Origin: Nematopogon swammerdamellus | Lineage: Eukaryota; Arthropoda; Insecta; Lepidoptera; Adelidae | Length of the DNA stretch: 64,000 nucleotides | Direction of reading: 5' to 3' | Assembly (NCBI GenBank): GCA_946902875.1 | Contig: OX336340.1 | Location: 11,299,566 to 11,363,565, forward strand | Part shown: piece after piece, positions 20,374 to 32,359 of the stretch | Layout of the letters: every line of letters begins with the position of its first letter | How positions within the stretch are numbered: position 1 is the first letter of the stretch | Program-made: the position numbers and the translations under genes | The notes under the pieces: generated by a model | The model's database searches: none | Seen by the model: only the letters and a program-made list of their open reading frames with translations | Told to the model about the DNA's origin: nothing

Positions 20374-23300
20374 TCAGTAGTGGTGGTAGGCAGGGGCGGC
20401 ATGGTAGGAGGGGGCTGAATTGTGCACCACCGCGTTGAAGCTGCAACAATCAAATAAAATAACATTTTAATACAATTTCTCGGTCGGTTTTCTCTATCAA
20501 TTGCTAGTATGAATCAAATGAAATTAAGGCATCATTTTGATTACGAGATTAATTTTCGAGAAGCATACTAAAATGTCTTTGCTAATTTTTATCACACTGC
20601 GAAAATTGTTACCTACAAGGAGTGCACCACGTCCAGTCCACGTTTAGTATTATAATAATGAAAAATTTATTTATTATTTTTTACTTCCACAAGGTTATTA
20701 TTTATTTATACTGGTTTTTAGGGTTCCGTACCTCAAAAAAGGAAAAAAATCCCTTGTGTTTGTCTATGGGTTTGTCACAGCTTAATTTCTCCGAATCTAC
20801 TGAACTTTGTCTTTCGCCATTTTGCTGGTCTGCTTGCGGCTTCGCTTCGCGTGTTTAGGGTTTTACCTTTTTGCTCACAACTCAGGCCGCGCATGATGTA
20901 GGTTATGATTATGAATTATAGCATAAAACTTTCTTGAAAAGTGACAGAATGTAACAGTGAGAACCGTATGTACATCGATAGTGTTTCTCGAGTTATAAGG
21001 ATATTCATATAATGACGTAGGTACGTTACACGGACGGTCGCCTATAGAAATTTAGCTTTATTTCATAAGTACATTTTTCCCTCCATGATGTTTCTACATA
21101 AAACATGATAAAAACCAATAACATTGAAAAACCTATAAGGTGATAATTATTTAACTATGCAATTTGTTGAATCATGGGCCGTCCGTTTGACCAAAAAGGA
21201 TAATCCTAAGTGCTCTATTTTCAATAGCGAGAAAGCCGTTTTAATAAACGTATTGTTACTATTACTTTACTCAGACCAACATAAAAGTAAAGAGGGAACG
21301 CCGCGAGAAATGCAGGTGAGGCTGGTTTTATATACATATGGTGGTGTGGCCAGTGTTGCCATAATTCTTCCCAGTACCCCAGTATTATATAAATTAGTGG
21401 TATATTTCATCTATGTATAACAAGTTGTGTATTGTTTTGTAAATGAACTGGAACATGGGACATTAAATAGCCATCTCTGTTACGTGAACATTTGTTTTGG
21501 TCATAACTCGAGAACCGCTGGTCTTAAACCCTATGTGTCGGTACTCAAATAGGACATCTCCGTGGGACATATACGTTTGTCACGTGACAGATGGATAGAT
21601 CTCACGGACATCTCAAGTTTAAGAATTCACATTATGAGTCTAAGAACAGCCGTTTTCGAGATATGGCCAGCGTCCTCTAATAATCAGGATAATTTTAACA
21701 CTTACTAATGTCAACACTAATAAGCTAAAGCAAATTATGCGAGGCGTAATTTTGCCTGCCTCACCTGCATTGCTCACGCCGCCGTTCCGTCTTTACTTTT
21801 TAATTGGATTGAGACTGAATATGCATTTGTGTAGTTTGTGTCATTGAATGTTTGCTGACATTAATGTTTTCTTTATGCCGAAATAAATATTTATAAATAT
21901 GAATCTGAACCTTTACCGAGTCATAAGAACTATACTGCTTATATATGAAGAGCAGACCTGGCATCTACTTTCCTGTATTAGGCTAACAGCTGCCATTCAA
22001 TAAAATAATAAAACTGTTAATGATCTCCAGCAGACAGATTACTGTACTATAAGGAGTATAATAATTACCTACTTACTGATGGTTTTTAGATGTTTCTACT
22101 AGAAAATTATTTACCCGTTGTGGTCATCGGCGGTGTATTCGACCTTGCGGACGGAGCCGTCCGGCTGCACGAGGGAGTAGCTGCCGTGCACCACGTCGCC
22201 GTCGCGCGACTCGTGCTGCGACTTGCGGTCGCCGGTGTGCGGGTCCGCCACTGAGTACGAGTAGTCGTACTTGTTACTTACCCGTTGTGGTCATCGGCGG
22301 TGTATTCGACCTTGCGGACGGAGCCGTCCGGCTGCACGAGGGAGTAGCTGCCGTGCACCACGTCGCCGTCGCGCGACTCGTGCTGCGACTTGTGGTCGCC
22401 GGTGTGCGGGTCCGCCACAGAGTACGAGTAGTCGTACTTGTTACTTACCCGTTGTGGTCATCGGCGGTGTATTCGACCTTGCGGACGGAGCCGTCCGGCT
22501 GCACGAGGGAGTAGCTGCCGTGCACCACGTCGCCGTCGCGCGACTCGTGCTGCGACTTGTGGTCGCCGGTGTGCGGGTCCGCCACTGAGTACGAGTAGTC
22601 GTACTTGGGGTGCGCCTGCAAACACCATCACAATGAACAATATTTTTAGGTACACAGGTTTTTTTTTTTCTTTTATGGAACCTGACACGGTTGGCTACAT
22701 CACCTACAACATCCGTGATGTCAGCCCATAACACAGGGTGAACTAGGTGCCATGTCAGTGCTTCCCTTCATTTCATGTCGGCTACACTAAACTGGACGGA
22801 AAACACGAACTATTTACATAGCCGTTTCGACCGACGTTTCGTTCAGTGCGGTGGTACCAACCCGGCCGGGATAAACCCTACCACCTAGTAAGGTAAGAAG
22901 GGAAGGGACCTACAGTTTAACGTAGAATCCGAACCACGGTCAGCCTCCAACGGTCGAGCGGTCACCCATCCAATCACTGACCGCGCTCAGCGTTGCTTAA
23001 TAACAGTTGACTAACCAACCGCGCCACTGAGCTACCGAAGCTGACGAATTTTCTTATCCCTTAGTCGACTTTTACGACATGCGACGGGGAGAGATGCAGT
23101 AGGGCTATTCTTTTTAAGTACCGACCCCACACGGTACACATGATGCGTTTATATTAACGACATACATGCTTGAAAACAGAAAGTCACAGCGACGGCACGC
23201 GCACGCCGCACCGCGCTCCGACATTCCATACATTTTTATACTCAATGAAACAATATTATACAGTCCACGAGTCAATTATTCAAGAGCTCCCCTAGCTGCC

Positions 23301-26300
23301 TTCAGCGATTCAAATCCAAGAAGAGTAAGCGCCACCATTTGGTCACCATTTTGTCAGCCTCGGTAGCTCGGTGGTGCGGTCGGTCGACTGTTATTGAGCA
23401 ACCCTGGGCGCGGTCAGTCCTTGGATGGGTGACTGCTTGACCTTTGGAGGCTGACCGTGGTTCGGACTCCACGTTAAACTGTAGGTCCCTTCCCTTCTTA
23501 CCTTACTAGGTGGTAGGGTTAATCCCGGCCGGGTTGGTACCACCGCACTGAACGAAACGTCGTCGGTCGAAACAGCTATGTAAATAGTTTGTGTTTTCCG
23601 TCCAGTTCAGTGTAGCCGACATGAAATGAAGGGAAGCACTGACATGGCACGTAGTTCACCCGGTGTTATGGGCTGGCATCAAGGTTGGTGTAGGTGATGT
23701 AGCCAATCGTCAGTTTCCATAAAAAAAAAAACAAAAAAACTGTTTTAAAAACATTGCACCGACTTCAAAAAACAATTAGAACTTAAAAGTTCCAAATATT
23801 TTTTTGATTCATATTCGGACCCTTGAATTGAAGGCGATACAAAAGCACAAAAGGGGTCCATCTATCAATTTTTAGATGTGCTTTTGTACCGCCTTCAACT
23901 CAAGGGTCCGAATAGGAATCAAAAAATGTATTTAACACTTTTAAGTTCTAATTGTTTTTTGAAGTCGGTGCAATGTTTTTAAAACAGTTTTTTTATTTCA
24001 CTCTTTTTAGTTATATCACATAACATGTTCTGCGTAGAATTGGGCGTTAAACCGACGACATGTTTTTCCAGTGATTGGTACACACTTAACAGTCCATATC
24101 TTGAAAACTACTGAACCGATTTTGATGAAACTTGCGCTGTTCCCTAAGTGGAAGTAAATGTAAGCAAATAAAATAAAAGTAAAAAGAATGGTCACAATCC
24201 GATTAATACTTTCGGAGAAATGCGTAGACAGACATACATACAAACATACATACATAATAATAAATAAATAAAATAAAAATAAAAAAGCCTTTATTTGACC
24301 ATGCTACGTTTCAATCTTATTTACTATTAATGTTATGATTACTAAATTAGGTTTTTTATTAAGAAAGGTCCCCAGGTTGGGTAAAGGCCTCCTCCAATGA
24401 TGCCCACTTATCTCTATCCTGTGCTATTTGCCACCACTTTGGGCCAGCGACTTTTTTTATTTCATCCTCCCATCGGGTAGAGGGTCTTCCTCTCTTTCTT
24501 TTTCCTTGAGGTCCTCTCCATAAGGTGGTATTGTAGGTCCATCTTTTGTCTCTAAGCCGCGCTATGTGTCCGGCCCATTTCCATTTTAACTTTTGTGCGT
24601 GGTTCAAGGCATTAGTGGCTTTTGTTATTTCTCTTATCTTTATGTGTCTAATCTTATCTAGTTTTTTTATTTTAAGCATGCTTCTCTCCATTCCGCGCTG
24701 GCAGCGCTCTCACATACATACATACACTTATAAAATTTGGTACACCTGTTTAGAAGCCCACATAGACTAACATATACGAATAGTGTGCATTTCCAACGAT
24801 ATTACATAAATACAGGTCGAATTGATAACCTGCTTTTTATGAAGAAGTCTGTTAAAAAACAAAGTACTAGGCCGGAAGCCGAACTGCATTCACGTAAACT
24901 ATCTCTCGAAGACAGTAAGTCACTAAGTGCAGGCCGAAGGCCGTGGTGCATTCACGTAAACGAAAAGTTAAATTACAAGTTTTAAAAACCCCCGACTCTT
25001 AAAAAGTCAAAAATAATGCCGTTTACTTACTTAAACCAGTCAGGGGACCGCTAAGTAAATAAAATATAAAACTCAGAGCTGCGCGGGAATTAACTTAGCG
25101 GTCCACCGACCCTTTAAGTAAGTAAACGGAATTATTTTTGACTTTTTAAGGGTCGGGGTTTTTTTATTTGTAATTTAACTTTTCGTTTATGTGAACGCAA
25201 CGCGGCCTTCGGCCTGCACTTAGTGACTTACTGTCTTCGAGAGATCTTTTACGTGAACGCAGTTCGGCTTCCGGCCTCGCCCTTAGTACTTTGCTTTTTA
25301 ACCAACTTCTTCATAAAAAGCAGGTTATCAATGTCTTTATTAAGACTAGAGTGCCACGACTCGACCACGTTGTTGGTTCTGTGACGTTGGCCATATACGC
25401 TCAGGATGGTAACAAAGTCTTCTTTCTTCATAAATACATACATACATAACTCACGCTTTTGTATCCCGACAATCAGGGTAAGCAGAGTAATCGGTGTTGT
25501 GCTATAAGTTCATACATACATACACATACATAACGTCACTTCATCATAAATAGCTCCATATATTTGTGAAATTTAGGCATTTTCAGTTTTGCGTCTTTTA
25601 CATTCAGTTTTAATATAAGTCCACCCTTTAAGTATCACATTTGCAGGTAGACTCGGTTTAATAGCAAATCCGATTTAAACGCAAATATGATAATAAATAA
25701 CCGATCGCTTCTCTTATATTCTATCTTTCTTTCTCTCTCTCCCTCCCTTGCTCCTTCTTCCCCTCCGTCCTTCTCAGCCTCTCTATCCGGCACTACCATT
25801 CGACACTAAATTCCGATCATACTATACTTTCCTTCACACTGCTCAGCCCTGTTGCTATTTAGCGTGATGGTATATAGCCTATAGTGATCCTCAAGGACAT
25901 TAGTGCTTACATAGGTGTAAACCGCATCAAAATCTTTTCAGTGGTGCCGGAGTTTACCTCAAACATACATACATACATGTTGACACACATACCCTTTAAT
26001 AATAAATACGAATAGAGATAGAGATGTTGTTTACATATATGAAAACAGAATGCCTGAAGTAACTAAACTCTATCTATCTAAATAACTATGACCTATAGGC
26101 GAGGTAATCAAGCATGTATTTCATTTGTTATAAATTAAATAAATTCTGCATTAGCTAGTTTTTATCTCTACTTATTCTTAATTGTTCACTCACATATTCA
26201 TCATGTCCACTGAAGTGAGCAGCGATAGGGGCGGCGGCGGCGTAGTGCGCCGCAGGGGCGGCGTAGGCGACAGGGGCTGCGTAGTGTGCGAGGGGGGCTG

Positions 26301-27235
26301 CGTAGTGTGCGAGGGGGGCTGCGTAGTGCGCGAGGGGGGCTGCGTAGTGCGCAGGCGCTACGTGGTTGACTACGCTCTGGGAGGATAGGGCGTGGCCTCC
26401 GTAGTAGCCGTGGGCGGGCGCAAGCAGACCGGCCTGCGCCGCAGCTAGGGCGGAGGCGATCGTGAATATCTGCAATGCAACGGAGAAAGTGCTCAAAATA
26501 CTTTCCAATATATCAGTCAACTTTTATGTTTATCCGATGCTGTTCGAGAAGTTCGAGTCAAAAACAATATTCATCGTGCAATACATTTCGACCAATTCAT
26601 CTGATAAATAAAAAATAAGAATAAAAAACCGGCCAAGTGCGGGTCGAACTCGCGCACCGAGGGTTCCTTATCGCTATGTCATGGTTAGCGCCACTCACGC
26701 CATCTATGGCGTGTTATGAAATGCTTCATATTAGTTAAATGTCATGATAAGTTAAAATGCTTCACGCTCTATTCGATAGATGGCGCGCGCGCATACACTT
26801 TTTTGGTTTCTTCTATGGGAACCCCCGTGAATTTTTTACTGACATTTATTTTAGGCATTAAGTCCACCTTTTATATTACAATACAATAAAGTATCTCATT
26901 TCATTTAATTTTCATTTTATTGGAAACACTGACGGCAATAAATTTACTTATTTTACTGAGTTATCAGGATGACTTTTTCATTTTTAGTCTCCGTATTTTT
27001 ATTGTTTCCTAAACAGTAGATTTTATTTCAGAAAGCACTAGCAAACTTAAGAAGATGTTTCTTTATATATTATTATTAAATATTATTCATAATCTTTAAT
27101 AACTTTACAATCGCAATTGCCTCTTATTATTATTATTATTTAAAGTTGACCTTCAACATCGCATTTATGTATATTTGCACGAGCTAGTTAATCGTATATA
27201 ACTTTAGAGAGTATTTTGCTTACTTTGGTGAACAT
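20374..27235 (-). CDS. RR-2 cuticular protein, gene C (minus strand, 4 exons, 173 aa)
   Basis: The only CPR gene here on the minus strand. Exons in transcript order: 27224-27235 (MFTK), 26194-26469, 22449-22615, 20374-20440; phases 0, 0, 2; joined frame complete. The signal peptide probably ends at residue 17 (AAQA/G). Residues 18-96 hold [11 protein letters not shown], repeated HYAAPLA and [11 protein letters not shown]-2 is residues 97-152, and its exon is identical by eye to that of A and D. The tail begins [18 protein letters not shown] and ends HHY. Intron 2 (22616-26193, about 3.6 kb) is swollen by two SINEs, a fold-back element, a LINE fragment and a 512-base palindrome. Intron 3 opens with two extra exon-3 copies. 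Function as for the family: secreted chitin-binding cuticle protein. Confidence 0.92.
20715..21045 (+). repeat. GGGTTCCGTA repeat plus dispersed repeat pair member
   Basis: 20718-20825 carries the GGGTTCCGTACCTCAAAAAA repeat. 20826-21045 matches 975-1200 (CAGGCCGCGCATGATG, AAGTGACAGAATGTAA). Lies inside intron 3 of gene C. Confidence 0.5.
21046..22114. other. Intron 3 of gene C, remaining part
   Basis: No second gene seen in these 1.07 kb of intron. Short frames only. Confidence 0.4.
22115..22615 (-). repeat. Three-copy tandem array of the RR-2 exon, gene C
   Basis: Read on the minus strand, copy 1 (22615-22449) follows the acceptor TTTGCAG. Copies 2 and 3 follow at 167-base spacing, joined by the same GTAAGTAAC/AAGTACGAC junction as in A, B and D. 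Copy 1 has TCA and copy 2 has TCT at the SYSV serine, the same order as in A and D. Copy 3 changes CAC to CGC (His to Arg after TGD). The last donor is GTAAAT, unlike the GTAAGA that ends the other arrays. Confidence 0.9.
22659..23137 (-). mobile_element. SINE I, full-length copy
   Basis: On the minus strand: ACCGTGTGGGGTCGGTACTT head block, then a tRNA-like start (GGTAGCTCAGTGGCGCGG), a 5S rRNA-like part (TTAAGCAACGCTGAGCGCGG, GATTGGATGGGTGACCG), the central domain (TACTAGGTGGTAGGGTTTAT) and the tail (GATGTAGCCAACCGTGTCAG) with an A-run. In intron 2 of gene C. Confidence 0.8.
23350..23732 (+). mobile_element. SINE I, copy without head block
   Basis: Starts GTCAGCCTCGGTAGCTCGGT and includes AGCAACCCTGGGCGCGGTCA, TTGGATGGGTGACTGC, the central domain and an A-run at 23720-23731. 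It lacks the ACCGTGTGGGG block of the 22.7 and 38.9 kb copies. In intron 2 of gene C. Confidence 0.8.
23733..23994. mobile_element. Fold-back element 2
   Basis: 262-base near-palindrome: AACTGTTTTAAAAACATTGC, ACCGACTTCAAAAAACAATT and the complement at the other end, with inner arms around GGACCCTTGAATTGAAGGCG and GTACCGCCTTCAACTCAAGG. It abuts the A-tail of the SINE at 23.7 kb. Confidence 0.75.
24359..24715 (-). mobile_element. LINE reverse transcriptase C-terminal fragment
   Basis: Minus-strand frame of 110 codons with [55 protein letters not shown] and a stop after QPGDLS. This is the same C-terminal region as in the RTE-like fragment at 18.6 kb, from a different element. Truncated. Confidence 0.75.
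24821..25332. repeat. 512-base palindrome with nested fold-back element
   Basis: Outer ends ATTGATAACCTGCTTTTTAT / ATAAAAAGCAGGTTATCAAT are perfect complements. Next come GGCCGAAGGC-type minisatellite units in opposite orientations, and inside (24963-25195) a second copy of the fold-back element of 3273-3489, around GAGCTGCGCGGG. In intron 2 of gene C. Confidence 0.8.
25333..26154. other. Intron 2 of gene C, microsatellites
   Basis: (CATA)n runs near 25436, 25512 and 25966. A copy of the GCAGAGTAATCGGTG repeat (25445-25530) and a pyrimidine-rich stretch (25720-25790). No gene seen. Confidence 0.5.
26630..26930. repeat. ACCGGCCAAGTGCGGGTCG dispersed repeat, intron 1 of gene C
   Basis: AACCGGCCAAGTGCGGGTCG ... 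GAGGGTTCCTTATCGCTATG, then ATGGGAACCCCCGTGAATTT. Related to the GGGTTCCGTA family. Followed by CAATAAAGTATCTCATTTCA. Confidence 0.5.
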
Positions 27236-27249
27236 TTTGTTAGTTAATT

Positions 27250-27294
27250 CAGCAGGTGACTGATACAATTTAGTTACGGGTCGTTACTTTTATA
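27250..27294 (-). promoter_or_regulatory. Core promoter of gene C
   Basis: On the minus strand TATAAAA (27288-27294) is followed by ATCAGTCACCTGCTGAA (TCAGT at 27259-27263) and by the ATG at 27235. The arrangement matches genes B and D on the plus strand. A G/C-rich stretch lies just upstream (27300-27370). Confidence 0.8.
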
Positions 27295-27299
27295 CGACT

Positions 27300-28794
27300 C
27301 CATTGTTGAGGCTGTTGGCACCGACCGGCGCGGAAGCGGCGCGGGTCTCAGGAGAGGGGGGAGGGGGGCGGTCAAGCCTTCACTGAACCTTCTACTGGGC
27401 AGCAAGTGACATCAAAACGAATGTGATAACTGATAAAGGATGCGGGCTGTACGAGTGTGCGTGTAAGCCACGGCCTGCGAGTTTTGGGTATTCTTAGTTT
27501 TTAGTGCGTTGAAGTCTAATGTTCTGTAAATTTGTAGAAAGTTATAATCATTGTCATCATGGGAATTAAACTTCTATTGTCAACAAAAGTAAAATAAAGT
27601 ATAATGCATACTATAATAAAATGTAAATGCGTCTTGTCTGTCGTATGTGTGTTTTTTACTTCTAAAAGCTTTACCTCCGGAAATGAAACTACGCACGGTT
27701 TTGGTGAATATTAGCGAATTCTTTACTAAACCAAATTTCACGCGATCACGGAACCGTGACCAAAAGATTATGCAGCATAAAATAAACTTCATTATACATT
27801 GTGTCGGCATCCGTTCCAATTAGTAGCATGCCTTCGATAGGTATTTACATACATATGATTCATGATTTCTTTGTGTTCTTAATTGCGTCCTGAACCATAA
27901 CCATTATCCATTATTCACTGCGATAACAAGTCACCAGTTCGTTTACTAATCTTTCACCTACGAATTCCACAAGGAAACACAAACATTAATCCTAATCAAT
28001 CATAAGATCAGCGGCAAGCGTGCCGCAAACCGGCACCCGACGCGCCGGCCGGTTTGCGTCGTCAAGTTGCCCAACCTGTAGGTAACAGCTTCCGTCACGT
28101 CATCCGGTCTCCCCCCTCCTGCCCTGCCACCGTGACCGAGTGCGCGGGCGCACCGTGAGCTATGCGGAACGGTCAAGATCCGGAGTGCAGTCGCCGTACC
28201 GCGCGCACCATTCTGATTTTATATATTGTATAGCAAGTGCCGTTCGTTATTCTATATTGTTGTTTATTATTGAATTCGTGTAGAGTTGATATGTTGTGAC
28301 GGAATAACAGTCCTTTGATGAATATCATTCATCTATATATTTCACTATTAAGAATACACAATGATAACAATATTTCATTAACACAAAAGTATTCAGTATG
28401 GTTCATTATATGTTTTTTGGTTTCGTCCAGCAATGCCATTATAATTCAAGAAGGCAAGAAACTATATTTATTTATGTAACATATAATAAACTTAATTTAA
28501 TTCAGCAACGATGACTGACGGAAACTGTTATTGAGACAAACATTACAAATGTCTTACTTGCTCATTCTATTCTGAGGTTCGGAATTTTCATTTTTGTCTC
28601 CGTTTTTCTTTTATAGAGAAGTACTTGCAAATCTGTTCTTCTACTTTTTATTCTAAGAATAACTCACAATAAACATAAAAATAAGTTGAAAAAATTAAAT
28701 TTAGATATTAAAAAATAACTTATTCCGCTTCATCACAATAATAATTTCTCAGCTGAAAATGAATTCGGCACTATCAGAAGAAATATATTGAATT
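27300..28794. other. Intergenic between C and D, first part
   Basis: Divergent promoter side of gene C. G/C-rich at 27310-27375 and 28015-28210, the latter with the inverted pair GCAAACCGGC / GCCGGTTTGC. No gene seen. Confidence 0.45.
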
Positions 28795-28894
28795 CACAAT
28801 GAGCAATAGAGGCATTATATTTCACAATCCATGCGCCTGTGCATGCCGCCCTACCTCGAGGTTCATGCTAGCGACGACCACGACGTGGATTGGG

Positions 28895-29560
28895 CTGATC
28901 GAATCCGGAACCGAACGTCCATTTCCCTCGAACGGCCGTTTCCCTAGAACGGCCACTTCCTCGAACTGCCACATCCCATTAACGACCACATCCCCGATTG
29001 ACCACATAAGACACCGAAGGGCAACTTACCCGAACGCCCACATCCATGAAAAAAAAAAGTTATTTTGTAAAACCCAATGGAATCACCGCATTTTCATTTT
29101 TGACAACGTGTCAAAAGCGATTTTGAATTCTGTTGGTAATATTCGTAAAAATTTAAATTATCCAAAAAATTATTAAGCAATTTTTTTTGTTTTTATTTTT
29201 TTTTTATTTCTCTCAATCTGTTACACGAATCATTTATGATTTTGTGACGAATTTTTTTTTTTTTTTGGAAATTACTCCTTAAGAATCAATTTTCAGTGGT
29301 AATTTTGAGAAATGAACTAACATGCACGAGACACTTGCAAAGTGGTTATTCAAGGATACGGACGAACAAGGAAATGGACGAATAAGGAAATGAACGAACA
29401 AGGACGACAAGGCACGATCGAAGGGAAGCACTGACATAGCACCTAGTTCACCCGGTGTTATGGGCTTACATCACGGATGTTGTAGGTGATGTAGCCAACC
29501 GTGTCAGTTTCCATAAAAAAAAGGACTTTGGACAGTGATCATTCGGGGAAATGGACGTAA
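28895..29560. repeat. GAACGGCCATTTCC short-unit repeat with inverted partner
   Basis: At 28910-29045 units of about 18 bases occur (GAACGTCCATTTCCCTC, GAACGGCCGTTTCCCTA, GAACGGCCACTTCC, GAACTGCCACATCCC). At 29345-29400 and 29545-29565 the complementary type occurs (GGACGAACAAGGAAATGGAC, GGGGAAATGGACG). SINE I tail fragments (29415-29523 and 29850-29892) lie in or near it. Confidence 0.5.
29415..29523 (+). mobile_element. SINE I 3' fragment
   Basis: GAAGGGAAGCACTGACATAG ... GTGATGTAGCCAACCGTGTC and an A-run at 29514-29522. A shorter piece of the same tail is at 29850-29892. Confidence 0.75.
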
Positions 29561-29892
29561 CAGACCTAATCCGGTTGATCAGGTGAGAAAGAAGCTAACT
29601 ACTAGCAACGTTTCTACAAATATACCCAAACAAACACATAACAACGAATTGGAACAAGGATGTAATGCATGAATGGCTTTACACTTTATTTAGGTATTGA
29701 TTTGATTCAATGAGAGAAAAACACTGATATGCTCTCACCCACCTAATGTGGTGACGGGAAAAATTTACTTTGAATGTAGGTATTACAAATTTGTATAAAT
29801 AGCTCAACGGTTTTAGAATCTTGTGAGCAGACAATTGTAGTTGTAATAGTAGAGTAGGTGATGTAGGCAACCATGTAAGTTTCCATAAAAAA

Positions 29893-32340
29893 ATATAACA
29901 ATAAATAAACCAAATTTCAAGTCACTGGTTACATATTCTCTAGTTATATGTACAAAAGTATACAAGCGGACGTTTTGTAACATTTGTCTCATTTAATAAA
30001 TTTTCTAATTTCCTTATAAATTACCAACTTTTGCAGAAATGTTGATTTGCAACTAGTAAATGATAAGTTTAAGTAATGACCCCTAGTTTACCTGAGTCGT
30101 GTTACACGCCGGCTACGAAATCAAATATCGGTGAGAGTGTTTCACCTCCACCCCCGCACGACCGCCCCGCCCCGCCCCGCTCGCCCGCCCCCCGACTCGC
30201 ATGCACCGCGCCCAGCTAGACCGCAAGCTGGGCCGCCTTACATACGGTGGTGCAAGTACACAGAGCTCAGCTTAGATTTGACACGTAATATGCGGTTGTG
30301 CAATATTGGCTTTTCTTGTGTCTACGTGTTGGTATGCCTGCTTACTTATATTATAAATATATTAGGTGTTATTGTGTATTACATTAATGCGCAGTGTCAA
30401 TATTATGTCAATATGAGTCGTACTTGGCAGTAATAAACGAATTTGCTATTCGTTTGGTTGCCACTATTTAAAAAAAGAAGCAGAGTGTTACTTGGAGTAT
30501 TCATCTTCTAGTGAAAATGTTTTAATAAGAGGGTATAGTGATATACAATTTGTATTGCTCCAGAAACATTTAACATACAACACAATCTGAGATGCAAATA
30601 CGAAGTTATAGATTAGAAAATCGTTTTTTTTTTTTATTTAACCTTTGTCTGTTTGAGACTTGATAACGTCTTGCTTGGTTATGAGCTTATTGAGAGTTCA
30701 CAATATGGTATCCCATGGCATATTCCAAGTCACCTACTTTAATATAATTCTTCTGTTACGACACCGATGGCCACTAGATAGATACAGCTAATTGCGAGAG
30801 CATTCGTTTGTTATTAATCAATTCTATTAGTGTGCATTTAATAATCACAACACGAATAGTGGCCGATAGAGCAGCGGGGTGCTGTTCTATCAAGATTGAA
30901 CTTTCGGCGTCTACACTTTTTTGCACCAAATCACAAATGTATGAGACCTCAATAGCGTTGAGTAAGCGATCGATTTGTACATAGCTCAGGCGAAGGAGCC
31001 CTTTGTGCTGCGGGCGGAGGCGGCGCGGCCGTACGTCCGTCAAGCTCAACGTGAACATCGAACTGTATAATCATTTTGATGACTCGTTAAATATCGCGTG
31101 CACGCATCCCGCTCGCTCCACTGACAGTATCATAACATGTCGGTAATTTGAGATTATAATTAATTGATCGTTCAATTGTTCGACTTAAGGTGTTTAGTTG
31201 CTCAACCGATCTAGTTATCGGTTCCATTAGAGGAACATAATGAGCGGGCTGTCGTCGGTCGAGCGACTGGTCCTTCGTCCGCCGGACTCGCGCTCGCTCA
31301 TTATGTTTACACAACGCGTATTACTCTCATGTCATTTCACCACTGACGTTAAAAAAAAATTAACTCCCGGTTGAACGAGGCCAGCCCCGCATAATTAGCC
31401 ACGTTGCTGATTTGTTTACTGGGGAGCTCACGGTCGCCTCATTCATTTCTTCGAGTGAGATTGTAGTGTCACACTAATAAGGCAAGACACGTTTTAAGTG
31501 TCCGACGTTTGTTGATAATATGTATACGTAGATAATTCGAAGAATTCTTAGTATTAAAATTTGTTTTGTCACCTCAGTCTATAATTAACATGCAGACGAA
31601 TCAGATATACGTTGCATTTTTAATGAAAGAAGTCGTTTTATACTGAAGTTTATTGCTTTGAAGTTAGGGGTTAATTATTTAGCAGTTCCACTGAGACGAT
31701 TTTTACATGTATTTGGGTGGATCAACTTTTTCTTGTAATGTAAAAACCAGCTGCAAAGTCAAATAAAAAAAATTATTGCAATTTATTACTTAGTTGAAAA
31801 TCAATAAGTATAAAACACTTAGGATTATAGGTAATTTAAAAAGAAGTAGAGAACTATTTAAAATAAAAAAATTAACAAATTTTTAGGGGTGACCCAGGGG
31901 ACAATTTTGTCCCCAGTTTTGTATGGAAAAAAGGGATTGTCCTCAGGGTAACCAATATTTAAAAAAAATTACTCAAAATTCTTTGTGCAGCTTCTTTCTT
32001 AATGATCAATTACTTATCTGAGAGTTGCTGTAACTATTAAAATAAGGTTAATTTATCAAGATAATATCCTATTTTCAGACAGATACCAAAAACAAGAAGA
32101 ACTTGATCCACCCATTTATTTCAAAGTCCTAATTTGCATTTTCTGAATAAATGAGTTATTTTCTGTCCATATATTGTAGGCCGTCATCGCACAGAAAACA
32201 GAATTACGGTTAAATTTGCTATTAATAAAGTTATATTCAATAACATTTTTAGAAAAAAAGTTTATTAAGCACATAAAAAAATTTTAAAGTACCTCATGTA
32301 CTAAAAACCGTGCATAATTCGATTGAATCCTTTTTCTTCT
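29893..32340. other. Intergenic, no gene recognised
   Basis: C-rich patch at 30145-30200 (CCCCGCCCCGC) and a more balanced region at 30990-31320 with several GCTCG/CGAGC strings; the rest is AT-rich. No convincing frame, and no repeat family recognised. Confidence 0.45.
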
Positions 32341-32359
32341 AATGACGAACTGCATATGA

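Noticed and set aside
22990..23040. 5S rRNA gene
   Set aside because: Only the internal control region resembles 5S; it is embedded in a repeat with a tRNA-like start and poly-A tail.
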